DNA of 64,000 nt from Chamaecyparis obtusa (GCA_027943335.1 BSBK01000760.1:1201001-1265000); one strand, 5' to 3'; counted from the stretch's first letter, positions 47,829 through 60,930 are shown. Numbers and translations: made by a program. The notes: generated by a model from the letters alone, not told the origin.

Positions 47829-48851
47829 TGTTAGAAATAGGAAATGCTGAGAGGGGGGGTGAATCAGTATTTCACAAACTTTTTCTTTTGCCCACTTATG
47901 GATATAACAGATTACTTTAGTGCATACAAAGATTATCAAGCTGATTAACATACATATCAGTAAATAGAAAGAACTCATAACACATGATATGTTCTCGAGG
48001 AAACCCTGGCCAAGGGAAAACCCTAGTGGGGATGGTACCCAAAAAGATAACTAATCAAAAGTATCCTGTTAGGGATATTGGACCCTGCTAAGACTCAATT
48101 TACAATATATAGTAGATCTATCCCGGTTAAAGGACTTTAGGCCTTGTTAGAAGCCTTAACCTTGTTAGGAGTTAGATTACAAAACTTGATCACCAGCTGA
48201 GCTCACTGCCCAAATAGGTAATACAAAATGTTTCTGACTATAGTATGGTACTGCTTACAACTTTGCATCAATAGCCTTTTCTGCTATCACAATATACAAC
48301 TATCGCAAGTTATCCTTTTCTTTCTTTTTACACATCTACTGTTCATACATTTTTTCATTACATTTCAAGTATGCCTAATATATGAGTTATTAGAGCTAAT
48401 AAATTTATATGGTTGGCTTCCAAAATATTTATCCAAGAGTAAAAATCTAGGATGTCATCCCTTCATAATGTTAAGTCATTATTTTGACAAGCAAAAATAA
48501 TCCCTTAACTCTTTCGCTAATACTGTCTCCAAAACTGTTCTGTCTGCAAAACTGTCTTCGGTAAACTTTGAATAACTTCATCCGTACTACTCCAAAGTTT
48601 ATGTGCACTGAGATGGGGTATCCTCATACTCTGTAGAAGCTTCTATTAACTACACAAACAAAAATATTGCTCCAGTGGACGTCGCCAACTAAATCTTCAT
48701 CGGGTGCTCTGTCAGGATCATTGTATCCATACTTAGACAATTTCTTCCTTCAACTTGCCATACTTGCATTCCAGATTCTACAATCTCAATAGAGATCATA
48801 TGTTGCCATAATGAAAACATCTATGCATCCACATCAGCCAAATTGCCAACA
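47829..48851 (-). repeat. B 3' LTR
   Basis: 1023 bp, TGTTAGAAATAGG...TTGCCAACA, followed by 'atctcccccttt' (48852-48863), the polypurine tract. The U5 hairpin has one G-T wobble (aaatgctga). Confidence 0.92.
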
Positions 48852-49105
48852 ATCTCCCCCTTTGTCATTGGTGGCAACATATGGGAAAATTGGCTAAGTG
48901 TGCAAACAAAACTTCAAACTATTTACACAAAATTTGTGGCCAAATGTTATACAACACATATACAATATTGTACTGAATAGAATAGCTCCCCCTATGAGTA
49001 TCCTTCCTCAACATATATTCAATTTTCTACTATCTCTCCCCCTTTGACAACAATGACAAAGATAGGGTGTACAAAAATTTCAAAAACTTGATACCTTGTT
49101 ATCAA

Positions 49106-52100
49106 CTATTGCAAAGCCGTTAGGCTTGCAACACAGTCACCAAACTCTGACTTCCATGATTCAAAATCTTTCTCCCATATCTTCCTGATGGATTCAGCAA
49201 CATTGAGTAGAGTACTCAATTTGTATGTTGCTGTCTGACAAGCTTGCAGGGAATTAATACTAAACTTCTGAAAAGATGTCTTTGCTGAAAGACACTGCTC
49301 AATTTGGTCTTCAAAAATTGAGGTCTTGATTGAGATATGCTTTCTCAAGATGTTAATCCTGAGCATCTTTCTATTCTTCTCCTTTGGTAACATTCCAATT
49401 TCATCATTTAACTTCCTTATGTTCTTCTCTACATAACTTATCTTTACATTTGGGCTTGACAAGGTGTTTGTTTCAACTGTAATTGCATCAATCTTCTCTC
49501 TGATCTTCTTATCTTCTTCAACTGTAAGGATTTCTGATTTTGTGCATTGTATATACAAACTCTTTCCAGTCTCAAAATGTTTCCTCAAATTCTTTATGCA
49601 TACATCCAAATTACCAATATCATTTTGAATATTTACACTTAAATTTTGTTGCATTTCTGCTTCAAAGGCTTCCTAAACTTTTCTTCTAGCAATATCCTTC
49701 AAGTTAGAAAATTTAGAGTCAAAAGAGTTTATTACTATTTTAGCTTTCTCAAGTGGATCCAATTCAAATACCTTAGTGTTGATCACACTCTGAAGTTTCT
49801 CTGTCAAAACTCTAACTTTTCCTTCAAGGTACTTCACCTTCTTATTCTTTCCAATAATTTTATTAAGAGATGTGATGAACTCAAGCTGATCATCATCTTC
49901 AACCTCTTTTCCAAGGTCTTCAAAAATTGAACCAATTTGTCTCTTCTTACTGTCAGGTGCACTAGGGGTAGTGACCTCTGTCAAAATTTGTTTACCTTTA
50001 ACTGTCTACTCTACTAGAACTAATTCTGATACAGCTTGTGCTTCCACTACCTCTGTATCCTTTTCTGATTCTGTAATCTTCTCTTGCTCTTCTAAAGCCA
50101 AATTATCAACAATATTTCCTAGATCATGAAATACTACATCATCTGACTCTAGTGTCACTTTTGTTCCTTCAATGTCCATTGATTCTTTTCCAATATTGAT
50201 ATGTGAAGAAGATGGAACTTCTTCAATACCAAATTCCTCTGCATGTGATTCCTCTGATTGCTTCTACTAAGGGTCTGATTGAACATGCTTTCCTACAACT
50301 ATATCTACAAGAACTTGCATTATTGCTTGCTCAGTCTCTTTCTATACTTCCTCCTTTTTGCCTCCCATTATAAGGATTGTTCTTCTCTTAGTTCTCAATA
50401 AAGTTCCAAGAGACTTCAAAAATCTCCTCAAATGATCTTCATCCTCAACTTCACAGAACTGTCTAATTACATGTTCTCTCATCTTTATGTCCTCTTCTTG
50501 TGCTCTCTATTTTCTATTCACAAGTCTATTATACAAATCTTCTGGGATCTTAAAATGAATAGTGCTAAGTTTCTTATTTGTCACAATCATATGTGTAATC
50601 ATTGCATTTTGAAAATTCAATCTGTCAAATGATCCATATAGATCATAGAATTTATTCAACTTAGTGAAGTCTCCATGCTTCAATATATCTTCATTAACTC
50701 TTTCAATTCTTGGTTTCCAAGTTTTCTTCTTGATTGAAACTTCATCATCATCTTTAATTACTGCTACCTTTCTATGTACAGGTGGTACAATCACTTTCTA
50801 TCTCTTGCCGAGTCCTGTTGCACTCAATTTTAGTCTTTTTCTAGGAATAGGAGAAAAAGATTTATCTCCATCTTTTTCAAGTACTTCAACTTTTACCTTT
50901 ACTACAATAGGATCAACAGGGTCTGCACTAGATGCCTCAGGTGGGATTACAAGATTTTCACTTTGCTTCAAGGCTTCTGCAGTCTTCTTAGCTATGTCAA
51001 ACTCATGACTTGACATACCTGATTCTTTCAATATTTTCTTCATAGTAGATTCAACTCTCCTACTAGATTGCTTCTTTTCTCTCAAACTTAATGCAAAGTT
51101 GAAATTCTCTTCATAGGTTCCAAACCTATTTGCATGACCATCCAACTCACACTTTAACAGTCTATTCACATATCCTACTATTTCTGCTTCAGATACTTCA
51201 TTGCCAAGAGGGTCTATGAATTCCATTCTAGGCTCAACTACTTCAATGTAGGTGAAATTAGTGTCTACAATAAAAAAATGTCATCTTTATTCTTTTCAAC
51301 TAAGGATTGAGGAATCCTTGATTTGTTCTTAACAATATTCTGAAAAGTCTTCAATACAAGCTTCACACTGTCATTGACTTTATCAAAAAGGTGCTTCATA
51401 TAGACTGAGTTTATTCTTTCCATTGTGTTCACATTGTCACTCCAATCAACTATGTAAGGAAATATTCTCAAAATATGGAAAAACATATAGGTTATCAGAG
51501 ATGAAAACCTAAACTGTGTGTACTTAGCCTTCTTAATCTTTTCTAAGTTCTCAAATAACTAAATTTTCAAAATTCCACATAGGTCTACTTAATTCTTCTC
51601 AATACACATAAGATAAGCTACATGAACCATTCCTACAGCCATGTCATCTTCCCTTGAACTACCATAGAATTTAGTTGTTAGGATCTTGCAAAGGTACCTA
51701 ACATCATCTTGCTTAATCTTACTTATCGCAATTCCTCTACCATTATAACTAGATCCAGTGTTGTCTAAAACAATCTTTCTCATGTTCTTTTCATTCAGTG
51801 GAATCTCTCCAACCTTTGATAATCCAATAACATCATGAATTAGGTCGGTAGTTATATCAATAACTCTATCCTCCATCCAGAATTTCCCATTGTGGATTCT
51901 ACTTAAAATGAGCTTGGTACATTCCTCATCATTAAATTCATACTTCATGGAATATTTGATGATTTCATTGTTCTCTAGGTGCCCATAAGCTGGTTTAACT
52001 GACATGTCTTGATTATACAATTTCCTGTAATCATCACTAAAATCTGCATCTCCCAAAGTTTCAAACTTGCAACCTAAATATCCTTTAACATTCTCAATGT

Positions 52101-52224
52101 GCAATACTCCATTTGATACAGATGATAGTGCTAGTCTATTATCAATTTCAGCTGGTTCTACTGGTTCTCTCTTAATCTTAGGTCTATTATTATCCTCAAC
52201 ATTATGAACCATAGAAATATCCAT
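49106..52224 (-). pseudogene. B ORF2, homologue of A ORF2
   Basis: Same start and stop positions as in A. 52224-51589 and 51486-51265 are in one frame; a frameshift lies between 51265 and 51226, and 51226-49106 then continue in one frame with stops. The Gln codon at 51514-51516 is TAG in A (34338-34340). Stops at the ends of 50798 and 50507 segments and in the 'DP**KQ'-type region are shared or nearly shared with A. The basic 'PRKRLKLSATGLGKR' linker and coiled-coil C-terminus are conserved. Confidence 0.75.
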
Positions 52225-52589
52225 CTTATCAACTGATTAAAGATAAAAAAAGAATACCTGAACTTTTCAAATCTAGGGTTTTGGTATGATCGTCGCTGCA
52301 AACTGCTTCCAAACTTCTTCAAATCATCCTCAACTCACTTTTTCTTCTTTCAAATCTCTTTTCAATCACTTTTTAATTGTGATAACTTCAATTTCAACCT
52401 TATAACACTTCACATTAACTCGATCTAACATCGCATTCATTCATTGTGCTGCTAAAACCTCAAAACGCTGATTCTGCAAACCTGCAACCATAAAACTTTT
52501 TGCGACCTCACAAAACATGATATTTTCTTTAGCGCACTTAACCATAGCATTAGTACAGTAGAAAAAACCTATATCTAACTGCACAAAAC

Positions 52590-53843
52590 TTAACCATTAG
52601 TTACATTACCTACTTGACTACTTTTAGTTTTGAATATACCTCCTTGATCTATGCCTTTATCAAATTTTACTTCATCTTTATTGCTACAACAATGTTTCTC
52701 TTTGTTTCCTACATTTTCATTCCTTCTTGCATTTTTCCTAGGGTTAGGGTTATGATGATAACCTCCATTTTTCATTCTGCAAAATCTTGCTGAGTGTCCA
52801 AACTTGTTTCATATCTAACAAATTATTCCATTGTTTCCAAATCTTTGTCCTTGCTGGTTAATCTATGACCTACAATTTCTAGCAATATGTTCTACTTTGT
52901 TGCATCTAAAACATACTACCACTTTTCTTTGATTCATTTCTTCAATAGATTTCTTATGTGCATTGTTAATATTCCCAATCATTCTATCATAATTATTCAA
53001 AATTACTTTAGGTCTTCTACATTTGTTAGCTCTATGTCCAAAACTATGACAATTATAACAATGTCCATTAAGAGGTTTAAATTGCTTACCTGTGCAATCT
53101 CTCTTCATGTGCCCAATAATATTACAAGAAAAACATCTACCTTTGAATTCTCTTTGCATACCTTTAGATGATTCTTACTATTTTGATTCTTCTTACTTTG
53201 ATTCTTCTTTTTCTCTAGGTGGTTCTTCTTTAGGTGGATCTTCCAATGTGTTCTCATCTAGCTTTATTTCCTCCACACTTTCAGATGTCTTCAGATGTGG
53301 CTTCTCACTTTCATGGATTGTTCTAAACATACTAAATCCAAATCTAGTCCTATCAAAGAATGGTTCTTCAAAAGAAATTTGTTTTTCAGTCTTATCACTA
53401 TTTGAATATAGCCTTTCAAGTTGTTGTTTAGATTGAGTTAATTCACCTTTCACAATTTTATTATACTTCTCAAGTTCCACATACTGCACTTTTACTTTTT
53501 CAGATTCAGATATTTCCTTTTCAAGTCTTGATCTCAGATCTTCATTCTCAATTTTCAATTTTTCATTATCAGATCTCAAATTTCCATCTTTCATACTAAG
53601 CTTCAGATTTACTATCTTCAGCTCATGCTTAAGGATCTCATTTTCTTTTTCTAATTCATCACAATTTTCAACAAGCATATCATATTTATTTTTAGATTTC
53701 AGATCTTCAATCGTACCTTTTAATTTGTTAATAGCATTCTTTGCATCTTCATATTTTCTTCTTAAGGATTTTCTTTCATCAGTAAGCATATCAATCTGTT
53801 CAAGAGCTTCTTCAACATTCTTCTAAAGTTGATCCATATCCAT
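52590..53843 (-). pseudogene. B gag, coiled coil plus zinc knuckles
   Basis: As in A: coiled coil 53789-53193, acidic linker with a short duplicated 'EESK' unit containing stops (about 53165-53215), knuckles CFSCNIIGHMKRDC, CYNCHSFGHRANKC and CFRCNKVEHIARNC (Gly to Glu in the third), and a damaged fourth knuckle near 52790-52830. The final part is 52775-52590. Confidence 0.8.
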
Positions 53844-53900
53844 AGAGATCATACTCAAGCTACTAAGCTTTCCTTGAATGTTCCTTCTCTGAGTAACTAT

Positions 53901-53912
53901 GCTCTGATACCA
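53901..53912 (-). other. B primer binding site
   Basis: Minus strand TGGTATCAGAGC, two bases inside the 5' LTR (starts 53915). Confidence 0.92.
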
Positions 53913-54586
53913 ATTGTTAGAAATAGGAAATACTGAGAGGGGGGGGTGAATCAGTATTTCACAAAATTTTTCTTTTTCCCACTTATGGATATAATAGATT
54001 ACTTTAGTGCATACAAAGATTATCAAGCTGATTAACATACATAGCAATAAATAAAAAGAACTCATAACACATGATATGTTCTCAAGGAAACCTTGGCCAT
54101 GGGAAAACCCCGGCGGGGATGGTACCCACAAAGATTACTAATCAAAAGTATCTTGTTAGGGATATTGGACCCTGTTAAGAGTCAATTTACAATATATAGT
54201 AGATCTGTCCTGGTTAAAGGACTTTAGGCCTTGTTAGAAGCCTTAACCCTGTTAGGAGTTAGATTACAAAACTTGATCACCAGCTGAGCTCACTACCCAA
54301 ATAGGTAATAAAAAATGTTTTTGACTACAGTATGGTACTGCTTACAACTTTGCATCAATAGCCTTTGCTGCTATCACAATATACAACTATCGCAAGTTAT
54401 CCTTTTCTTTCTTTTTAGACATCACATAGTGTTCATACATTTTTTCATTACATTTCAAGTATGCCTAATATATGAGTTATTAGAGCTAATAAATTTATAT
54501 GGTTGGCTTCCAAAATCTTTATCCAAGAGTAAACATATAGGATGTCTTCCCTTCATAATGTTAATGTTGAGATTATTAGCTTATGT

Positions 54587-54589
<3 letters not shown>

Positions 54590-54675
<86 letters not shown>
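54590..54675. repeat. (AT)43 microsatellite in K 5' LTR
   Basis: 86 bp of uninterrupted AT dinucleotides. The orthologous tract in the 3' LTR (56933-57064) is 132 bp. Confidence 0.95.
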
Positions 54676-54677
<2 letters not shown>

Positions 54678-54945
54678 ACTAATAATAAATAATACATTGA
54701 TTACATCAATTAAATATAATATAATATAATGGAAGAATGAATAAATAAATAATAATAATGATATCAATATTATTATATTGATAGCATTATTATTACTTAT
54801 TAATTATAACATATATTATAAATTGAATGATAAACTCTTCATGTATTATGCACCGTCGACTTGTTTTATGAAATGACAGAGATAAAAAAAGTGTTAACAT
54901 GCTTAAAGAATGTAAGACTTGTGACTGTTGTGAACAGTCATGCCT

Positions 54946-54983
54946 ATGATAGACGTGACTCCCTGAGGAGTCACGTCTATCAT
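54946..54983. promoter_or_regulatory. Perfect 17-bp-arm palindrome with ACGT cores upstream of K TATA box
   Basis: Arms 54946-54962 and 54967-54983 around the loop CTGA, built on 'agacgtgact'; a third direct copy of that decamer follows at about 54984-54993. ACGT cores are the usual target of plant bZIP factors. In the 3' LTR the palindrome is at 57335-57372 with one arm mismatch. A small 7-bp inverted repeat (gactgtt/aacagtc) lies just upstream at 54923-54939. Confidence 0.7.
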
Positions 54984-55013
54984 AGACGTGACTCTATCCA
55001 AGTCACCGAAGCC

Positions 55014-55023
55014 TATATAAATA
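55014..55023 (+). promoter_or_regulatory. K TATA box
   Basis: 'tatataaata', about 30 bp downstream of the palindrome, conserved at 57403-57412 in the 3' LTR. Confidence 0.7.
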
Positions 55024-55317
55024 TATTTGCAGATTGACGGATGGAAACATATACAACAATAAATACAGCAATATACCCAGAGCATATACAGCCAGTGATA
55101 TAAGTATTATAGTTATTTGTTAATGTCTGCAGCAAAATAGTGTTAGGTTTATTAATATCTATTCACAGCATTTTAGATTCATTGAAAATATTTAGTCACT
55201 CATAGTGTTATAATTAAGTATATAAAGGAAGATATTAATTTTGAACTTAGAGTGTTCCTCATTCAACTGTAAGATTGATATATATATACAACTCATATTT
55301 CTGGTCTAAATTTAACA

Positions 55318-55329
55318 TGGTATCAGAGC
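55318..55329 (+). other. K primer binding site
   Basis: TGGTATCAGAGC directly after the LTR end, the initiator-Met tRNA site, with no spacer (two bases in A, B and C). Confidence 0.95.
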
Positions 55330-55415
55330 TAGGTTACTTCTACAAAGCCTAAACAGCTTGAAGGAAGATTCGATTAGATCAGAATTATATTCTCTTAAAA
55401 TCTTGTAATTTTAAA

Positions 55416-56282
55416 ATGACGAATGGAATCAGACCCAAAGACACACTTGATGGTGCTTCTGACTATGACTCGTGGAAACTTCGAATGATGTTAGTGCTAA
55501 GAAAGAATGAATTGGAAACTGTAATAGAACATCCCACTAAACTTGAAGGAAGTATCAATCAGAATCAGTGGGAGAAAGATAACATTAAAGCAATGGACTT
55601 ATTAGTAGACGGAGTAAATAATCACCTACTACCTATAATTACAAAATTAAACTCTGCATATGACATGTTTAAATCCTTGAAGGACATGTTTGAAATAAAC
55701 AATACAAGCAGAATCCTCACTCTAAAAAATCAACTCTCTAATATTAAAATGATTGAAGGAGAGACCATCACTACATATTTTATGAGGATAATAGAACTAA
55801 GAAATCAACTATCTTCAATTGGTCACACTTATGACAATAAGGAGTTAACTATGATAACTCTAAATGGGCTCCCCATCTCTTGGGAAAATTTTAGACAAGG
55901 AGTTAGTGCTCAATCCAAACCTCCTAAATTTGATCGTCTAAAAATAGACTGCATTCAAGAAGAGTACAATCTTATATCCAGAGGAATCATGAAACCCGTA
56001 AATGAAGATACACAAGCTCTAGTCTCAAAATTGAAAAGGAAGAAGAGCAGGATCTCTAACGATAAGAAATTCTTCAAGAAAAAGGATACATCTAACCTAC
56101 AATGTTATAGATGTGATAACTATGGGCACACTATAGTGAAATGTCCTGACAGACTCAAAAAGGTACAATGTTATAGATGTGACAATTATGGACACACGAC
56201 AACAAATTGTCCTGATAGACTTAAAATACAAGCTTCACTTGCCGAAGTGAGAAATCCAAAACAGGAGTCAGATTTTTTCTAA
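55416..56282 (+). CDS. gag: K Gag, intact, Copia-type with two zinc knuckles
   Basis: 288 residues, ATG 86 bp after the PBS. The N-terminal Copia gag region carries 'DGASDYDSWKLRMML' (about 11-26) and a capsid-like UBN2-type domain with 'SLKDMFEINNTSRILTLKNQ' and 'LTMITLNGLPISWENF' (to about residue 165). A Lys-rich stretch ('KLKRKKSRISNDKKFFKKK') precedes two almost identical CCHC knuckles, CYRCDNYGHTIVKC and CYRCDNYGHTTTNC, each followed by PDRLK: a recent tandem duplication of about 20 codons. The protein should package K RNA into virus-like particles. It stops at residue 288, where a Copia element would continue into protease. Uninterrupted, unlike every other gene in the window. Confidence 0.93.
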   Translation: MTNGIRPKDTLDGASDYDSWKLRMMLVLRKNELETVIEHPTKLEGSINQNQWEKDNIKAMDLLVDGVNNHLLPIITKLNSAYDMFKSLKDMFEINNTSRILTLKNQLSNIKMIEGETITTYFMRIIELRNQLSSIGHTYDNKELTMITLNGLPISWENFRQGVSAQSKPPKFDRLKIDCIQEEYNLISRGIMKPVNEDTQALVSKLKRKKSRISNDKKFFKKKDTSNLQCYRCDNYGHTIVKCPDRLKKVQCYRCDNYGHTTTNCPDRLKIQASLAEVRNPKQESDFF

Positions 56283-56907
56283 AAGAAATCTCAAGATATC
56301 TTATGATTAAGAGGGAGTTCTGTGATGAAAGAACCTTTTAAGATAAACTTGACACATTTGTAAATTTTGATTATTAATAATAAATGTATTTTATGAACCT
56401 GTGTAAATCATATGGAGGTGATGACTTCCAATGATCATCACCTGTATTCCTTGATGTTATTGAAAGGTGATGATCTTACAATAACTATCATTTATCATGA
56501 TAGACCTCATGTGATGGCTAAAACAAATTATGATAAATGAATTATTACATGGTGGATTGAGTTCCTTAAAATGACCATGATCTCATACTGTGATAGTCAT
56601 CATGTGATGCTGAAATAGATCATAGTATTGAAGGTGATAGTCATCATGTGATGCTGAAACAGATCACCAGTACCTAGCTATTGTGATAGTCATCATGTGA
56701 TGATGAAATAGATCACAAAAATTGAAGGTGATAGTCGTCATGTGTGACGTTGAAATAGATCACCGGTACTTATATTGTGATAGTCTTCATGTGACGCTGA
56801 AACAGATCATAATTATTAAAAGTGATATACATCATGTGATGTTGAAATAGATCACTGTTATTTAGTTGATATTTTTTGATGTTTATCCTCCTTAGCTAAA
56901 GAGGGAG
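56283..56907 (+). other. K 3' untranslated region with polypurine tract
   Basis: About 600 bp between the gag stop and the 3' LTR, dominated by a degenerate tandem array (56590-56855, with weaker related motifs from about 56460). It ends in 'aaagagggag' (56898-56907), the polypurine tract. Confidence 0.8.
56590..56855 (+). repeat. Six-copy tandem repeat with alternating spacing in K
   Basis: Core 'gtgatagtcatcatgtgatg' then 'ctgaaatagatca', starting at 56590, 56634, 56683, 56728, 56777 and 56822. The spacing alternates 44, 49, 45, 49, 45, so the array is really a dimer of about 94 bp. Each core starts GTGAT and ends ATCA(C) and holds CATCA-TG-TGATG, so transcripts can fold locally. Confidence 0.85.
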
Positions 56908-57706
<799 letters not shown>

Positions 57707-58094
57707 GTTAAGTCATTATTTTGACAAGGAAAAATAATCCCTTAACTCTTTCGCTAATACTATCTCCAAAACTGTTTTGTCTACAAAAACTATCTTCGGT
57801 AAACTTCAAATAACTTCAGCCGTACTACTCCAAAATTTATGTGCACTGAGATGGGGTATCGTCATACTTTGTAGAAGCTTTAGTTAACTGTGCAAACAAA
57901 AATATTACTCCAGTGGATGTCACCAACTAAATCTTCATCGGGTGCTCTGTCAAGATCATTGTATCCATACTTAGACAATTTCTTCCTTCAACTTGCCATA
58001 CTTGCATTCCAGATTCTGCGCTCTTAATAGAGATCATATGTTTCCATAATGACAACATCTATGCATCCACATTAGCCAAATTTCCAACATGATT

Positions 58095-59213
58095 GTCATT
58101 GATGTTAACACAATGATCTACTGGAGACTTGCAGAGAAGAAGACCGAGTTTGGATTAGCGCATGTGGGATATTGTAGTTGGAGCCATGTGTTTTTGAGGA
58201 TATACTCTTTGATATATTATATGTCTATGGTTAAGAGCACAAATAGTAATTCATTTATTCATGGAAGTTATGAGCATTTTGGTGGAAGCAGTATTTAGGT
58301 AGTGTTCCTAAGTAGTGGTTTGTGGAAATCAGATGATATCTCCTAATCGGGATGGAATTTGGTTTTGCACAGTTAAAAAGGAAAGTTGAAGACACATTGA
58401 TAGTGACATGGATGATAGCACAAAATTTGAGGTCACATGAGTGAAGATTTATTGTATTTGGAAGCTGACAGTTTTGTATAATTTTGGTGTAGCGTGTGGA
58501 AACTTTTATGTTGTAATTATATGCCAACTCATTTGTAATTATTTGAGTGTGGTATAAAGAAAGGAATGTATTTCCTTGTTGTAATGTAGTAGTGATATGG
58601 AAGTAGTGGTTGTGTGTGATGTTGTAGGCATGAAGTGAAGAAAAGAGCTTCGTATGAAAGCAAATTTGTGAAGGAAGACATGCGAGGTACAAAGATCTAA
58701 AGTTGAGATTTGATGTAATAGTGAGTGTAGTTTGGCATAGTCAGAGAAGAGGTAACATATTATTCTATTGAGTAATACAAAGATTAGTTGGATAGTGTTT
58801 TCAGTGAGCTTACCCTGAAACTATTTGGGCAGTGGGTCCTTATATCTTCCATAACTCTTAACAGGGTTAGAATATTTTAACAGGGATTCAAAATCTCCTA
58901 ATAGGGATTCATATGTACTGAATGTATTTCATAAGAATCCTAATAGAGTCCATCCTTTCACAAGGAATATTCATATTAGTGCATCTTTTGTGGGCATCAT
59001 CCCCACTGGGGTTTACTCTTTGATCAAGGGGTTCCCTAGTCAACATATCTTGTGTCATAGTGTTATTGTGTATGAATATCTTTCTATGGTTGGTAAATAT
59101 ATTTCTTATATGGTTTAATGCTATTGAAGATGATAAAAGTTATAATTATCTGATAATTGATTCACCCCCCCCCACCCCCTCTTAGTTATCTTGGTGGACT
59201 TTACTTTCTAACA
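58095..59213 (+). repeat. C 3' LTR, right fragment
   Basis: Continues the C LTR after B ('gtcattgatgttaacac') and matches 41921-43908 without E3. Ends CTTTCTAACA. The hairpin gataattga/ttagttatc (59152-59160, 59182-59190) keeps pairing through wobbles. Confidence 0.9.
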
Positions 59214-59218
59214 GCCTG

Positions 59219-60088
59219 CATATTGTATCAACTGGTTTTGCAATGCTAGGAAGGTCTCTTATTGTCTTACATTGCTTATCTTTACTATGTTGTCAAAATT
59301 TATATGACATAGACTTTTTTTCCATAACCAACTATCATCTACTTTATCAACAAAACAACTTGCTTCTAAATTAAGCTTAAAACCATTACCTTTTGTCTTT
59401 GATCCTGATGTAATTATTTCTCTTTCCTTGTTATTAATGATGCACTTATTGTCTTTGAATTCCAACTGATATCCTTTGTCAAGAAACTGTCCAACACTTA
59501 GTAGGTTATGTTGCAAACCATCAACATAAAGAACATTATCAGTGTTGTTCTTTCCATCCAAGGTGATAGATACTCTACCTATGATAGGTTTAGGAGTGTT
59601 ATCTCCACATCTAACTATGCCACCTTTGTACTTAACTAGATGTACAAATATATATTTTTCTCTTGTCATGTGATGTGAACAACCGCTATCAAAGATCCAA
59701 TCTATTCTAATATCTTCTTGTGAAATCAATGCTAACTCTTATGCTTTCTTTTCATCTTCAAGGTCCATTTCATCAAACATTTTCTCCATATCTTCAAGAG
59801 AAATGAATCCAATTTCATCTTCTGCTGAATCTTCATCTAATACTCCATCTCCAGCGTAGTAACATTCTTTTGTATACTTAGGCTTGTAATTAGATTTGAA
59901 CTTCTTGATTCTTGTAGGACACTTAGAAGCAAAGTGACCAATCTTGTTACATGAAAAAAATTTGAATGGTAACTCTCCATATTTTCCTTTTACTTTCCTT
60001 TTTTCCTTAGCAATCATAGTAATGAAATCATCTAGTGCTTTCTCTTCATCATCATCATCAAAATTACCAGAATTTTTCAAGTATTTAT
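59219..60088 (-). pseudogene. D2 pre-integrase, protease and gag C-terminus
   Basis: 59729-59259: 'RIDWIFDSGCSHHMTREKY', an intact Copia protease site, 'GRVSITLDGKNNTDNVLYV', 'LQHNLLSVGQFLDKGYQLEF', then the pre-integrase 'DDSWLWKKSLCHINFDNIV'. 60080-59739: gag with a knuckle 'FFSCNKIGHFASKC' (first Cys replaced by Phe) and 'KPKYTKECYYAGDG'. One stop separates the two. Gag is cut at 60088 by J. Confidence 0.9.
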
Positions 60089-60930
60089 TGTATGCACCCT
60101 AAACTGGTCACCTAGACTTTGGGCCCCATTTATTCAATTTGTCAAAATCAATTCCTGAATCAATGATTGCCATATATTCAAATCAATCTTTTTGATCAAA
60201 TCATAATTATTTCAATCATTTCAATAATCTCCTAAGGTTTAATCATGTCATCAATAATTTTATTGAATTAAAAGAAATAAATCCCTTTTAAATACATAAA
60301 TTAATGTTATTTAATTAAAATTAATATTCCTTAAATGAAATAATGTTATTTAATTAAAATCCATTTTTAATTAAATGATTTTATTTTATTTGATTAATAT
60401 TCATCTTTAAATTATATAATCTTATTTTATTTTATTACAAGAGATATTATTCTTTTAAAATAAATAAAATATTCTCTCAAAAGATCTCTTGTGATGAAAA
60501 AGGAAACAAGCTAAATAAAAATAAATGAAAAAAATGAAATTCCTTTTTCCTACAAACTTTCTAAAAATGAGATTTGTTTCCTCTTTTCCATTTATCCCAC
60601 ATTGTTCTTGGGGATGCATTCAATTCCTCATTTTCCTATATAAGAAGCCCTCTCCTTCTCAATTAAAGAATCCAAAATTTTCATATTGTTATTATGCTAC
60701 AATTTTCATTAGAGCTTTTGAGATCATCATTTAGCTTGCACATTTACATTTTAGTTTAATATTGCATTTTAGTTTAATTTTCATAATAGATTGATTAGCA
60801 AAGTAGTTCATTTGTTGCATTGCAATCATATAGTTTAAAATAGTTTACTTATTGCAATCATATAGTTTAATTTTATTTGTATGCATGAACTAGATTCGAT
60901 GGATATTAGCATGCTTACTATTCATCTTTG
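60089..60930 (+). mobile_element. J: partial LTR inserted in D2 gag, cut by I
   Basis: D2 gag similarity ends at 60088, and the next bases TGTATGCACCC have the form of an LTR start. 842 bp are seen before I begins. Very AT-rich, with many 'ttaattaaa' runs. A TATA-like 'tatataag' at 60637-60644 followed by a pyrimidine-rich stretch suggests plus orientation. No coding sequence. The rest, and the TSD partner of 'tttat' (60084-60088), should lie beyond I. Confidence 0.65.

Larger units (their letters stand above)
54565..55317 (+). repeat. K 5' LTR
   Basis: 753 bp, TGTTGAGATT...AATTTAACA. Contains (AT)n 54590-54675, a 38-bp palindrome at 54946-54983 and a TATA box at 55014-55023. Confidence 0.95.

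Noticed and set aside
54315..54767. Open frames encoding long Tyr-Ile runs on both strands
   Set aside because: They are translations of the AT microsatellite and flanking LTR, without coding features.
56590..56855. CRISPR-like array because of regular spacing
   Set aside because: Spacers are short and mutually similar, the context is a plant LTR element, and the pattern is a dimeric tandem repeat.
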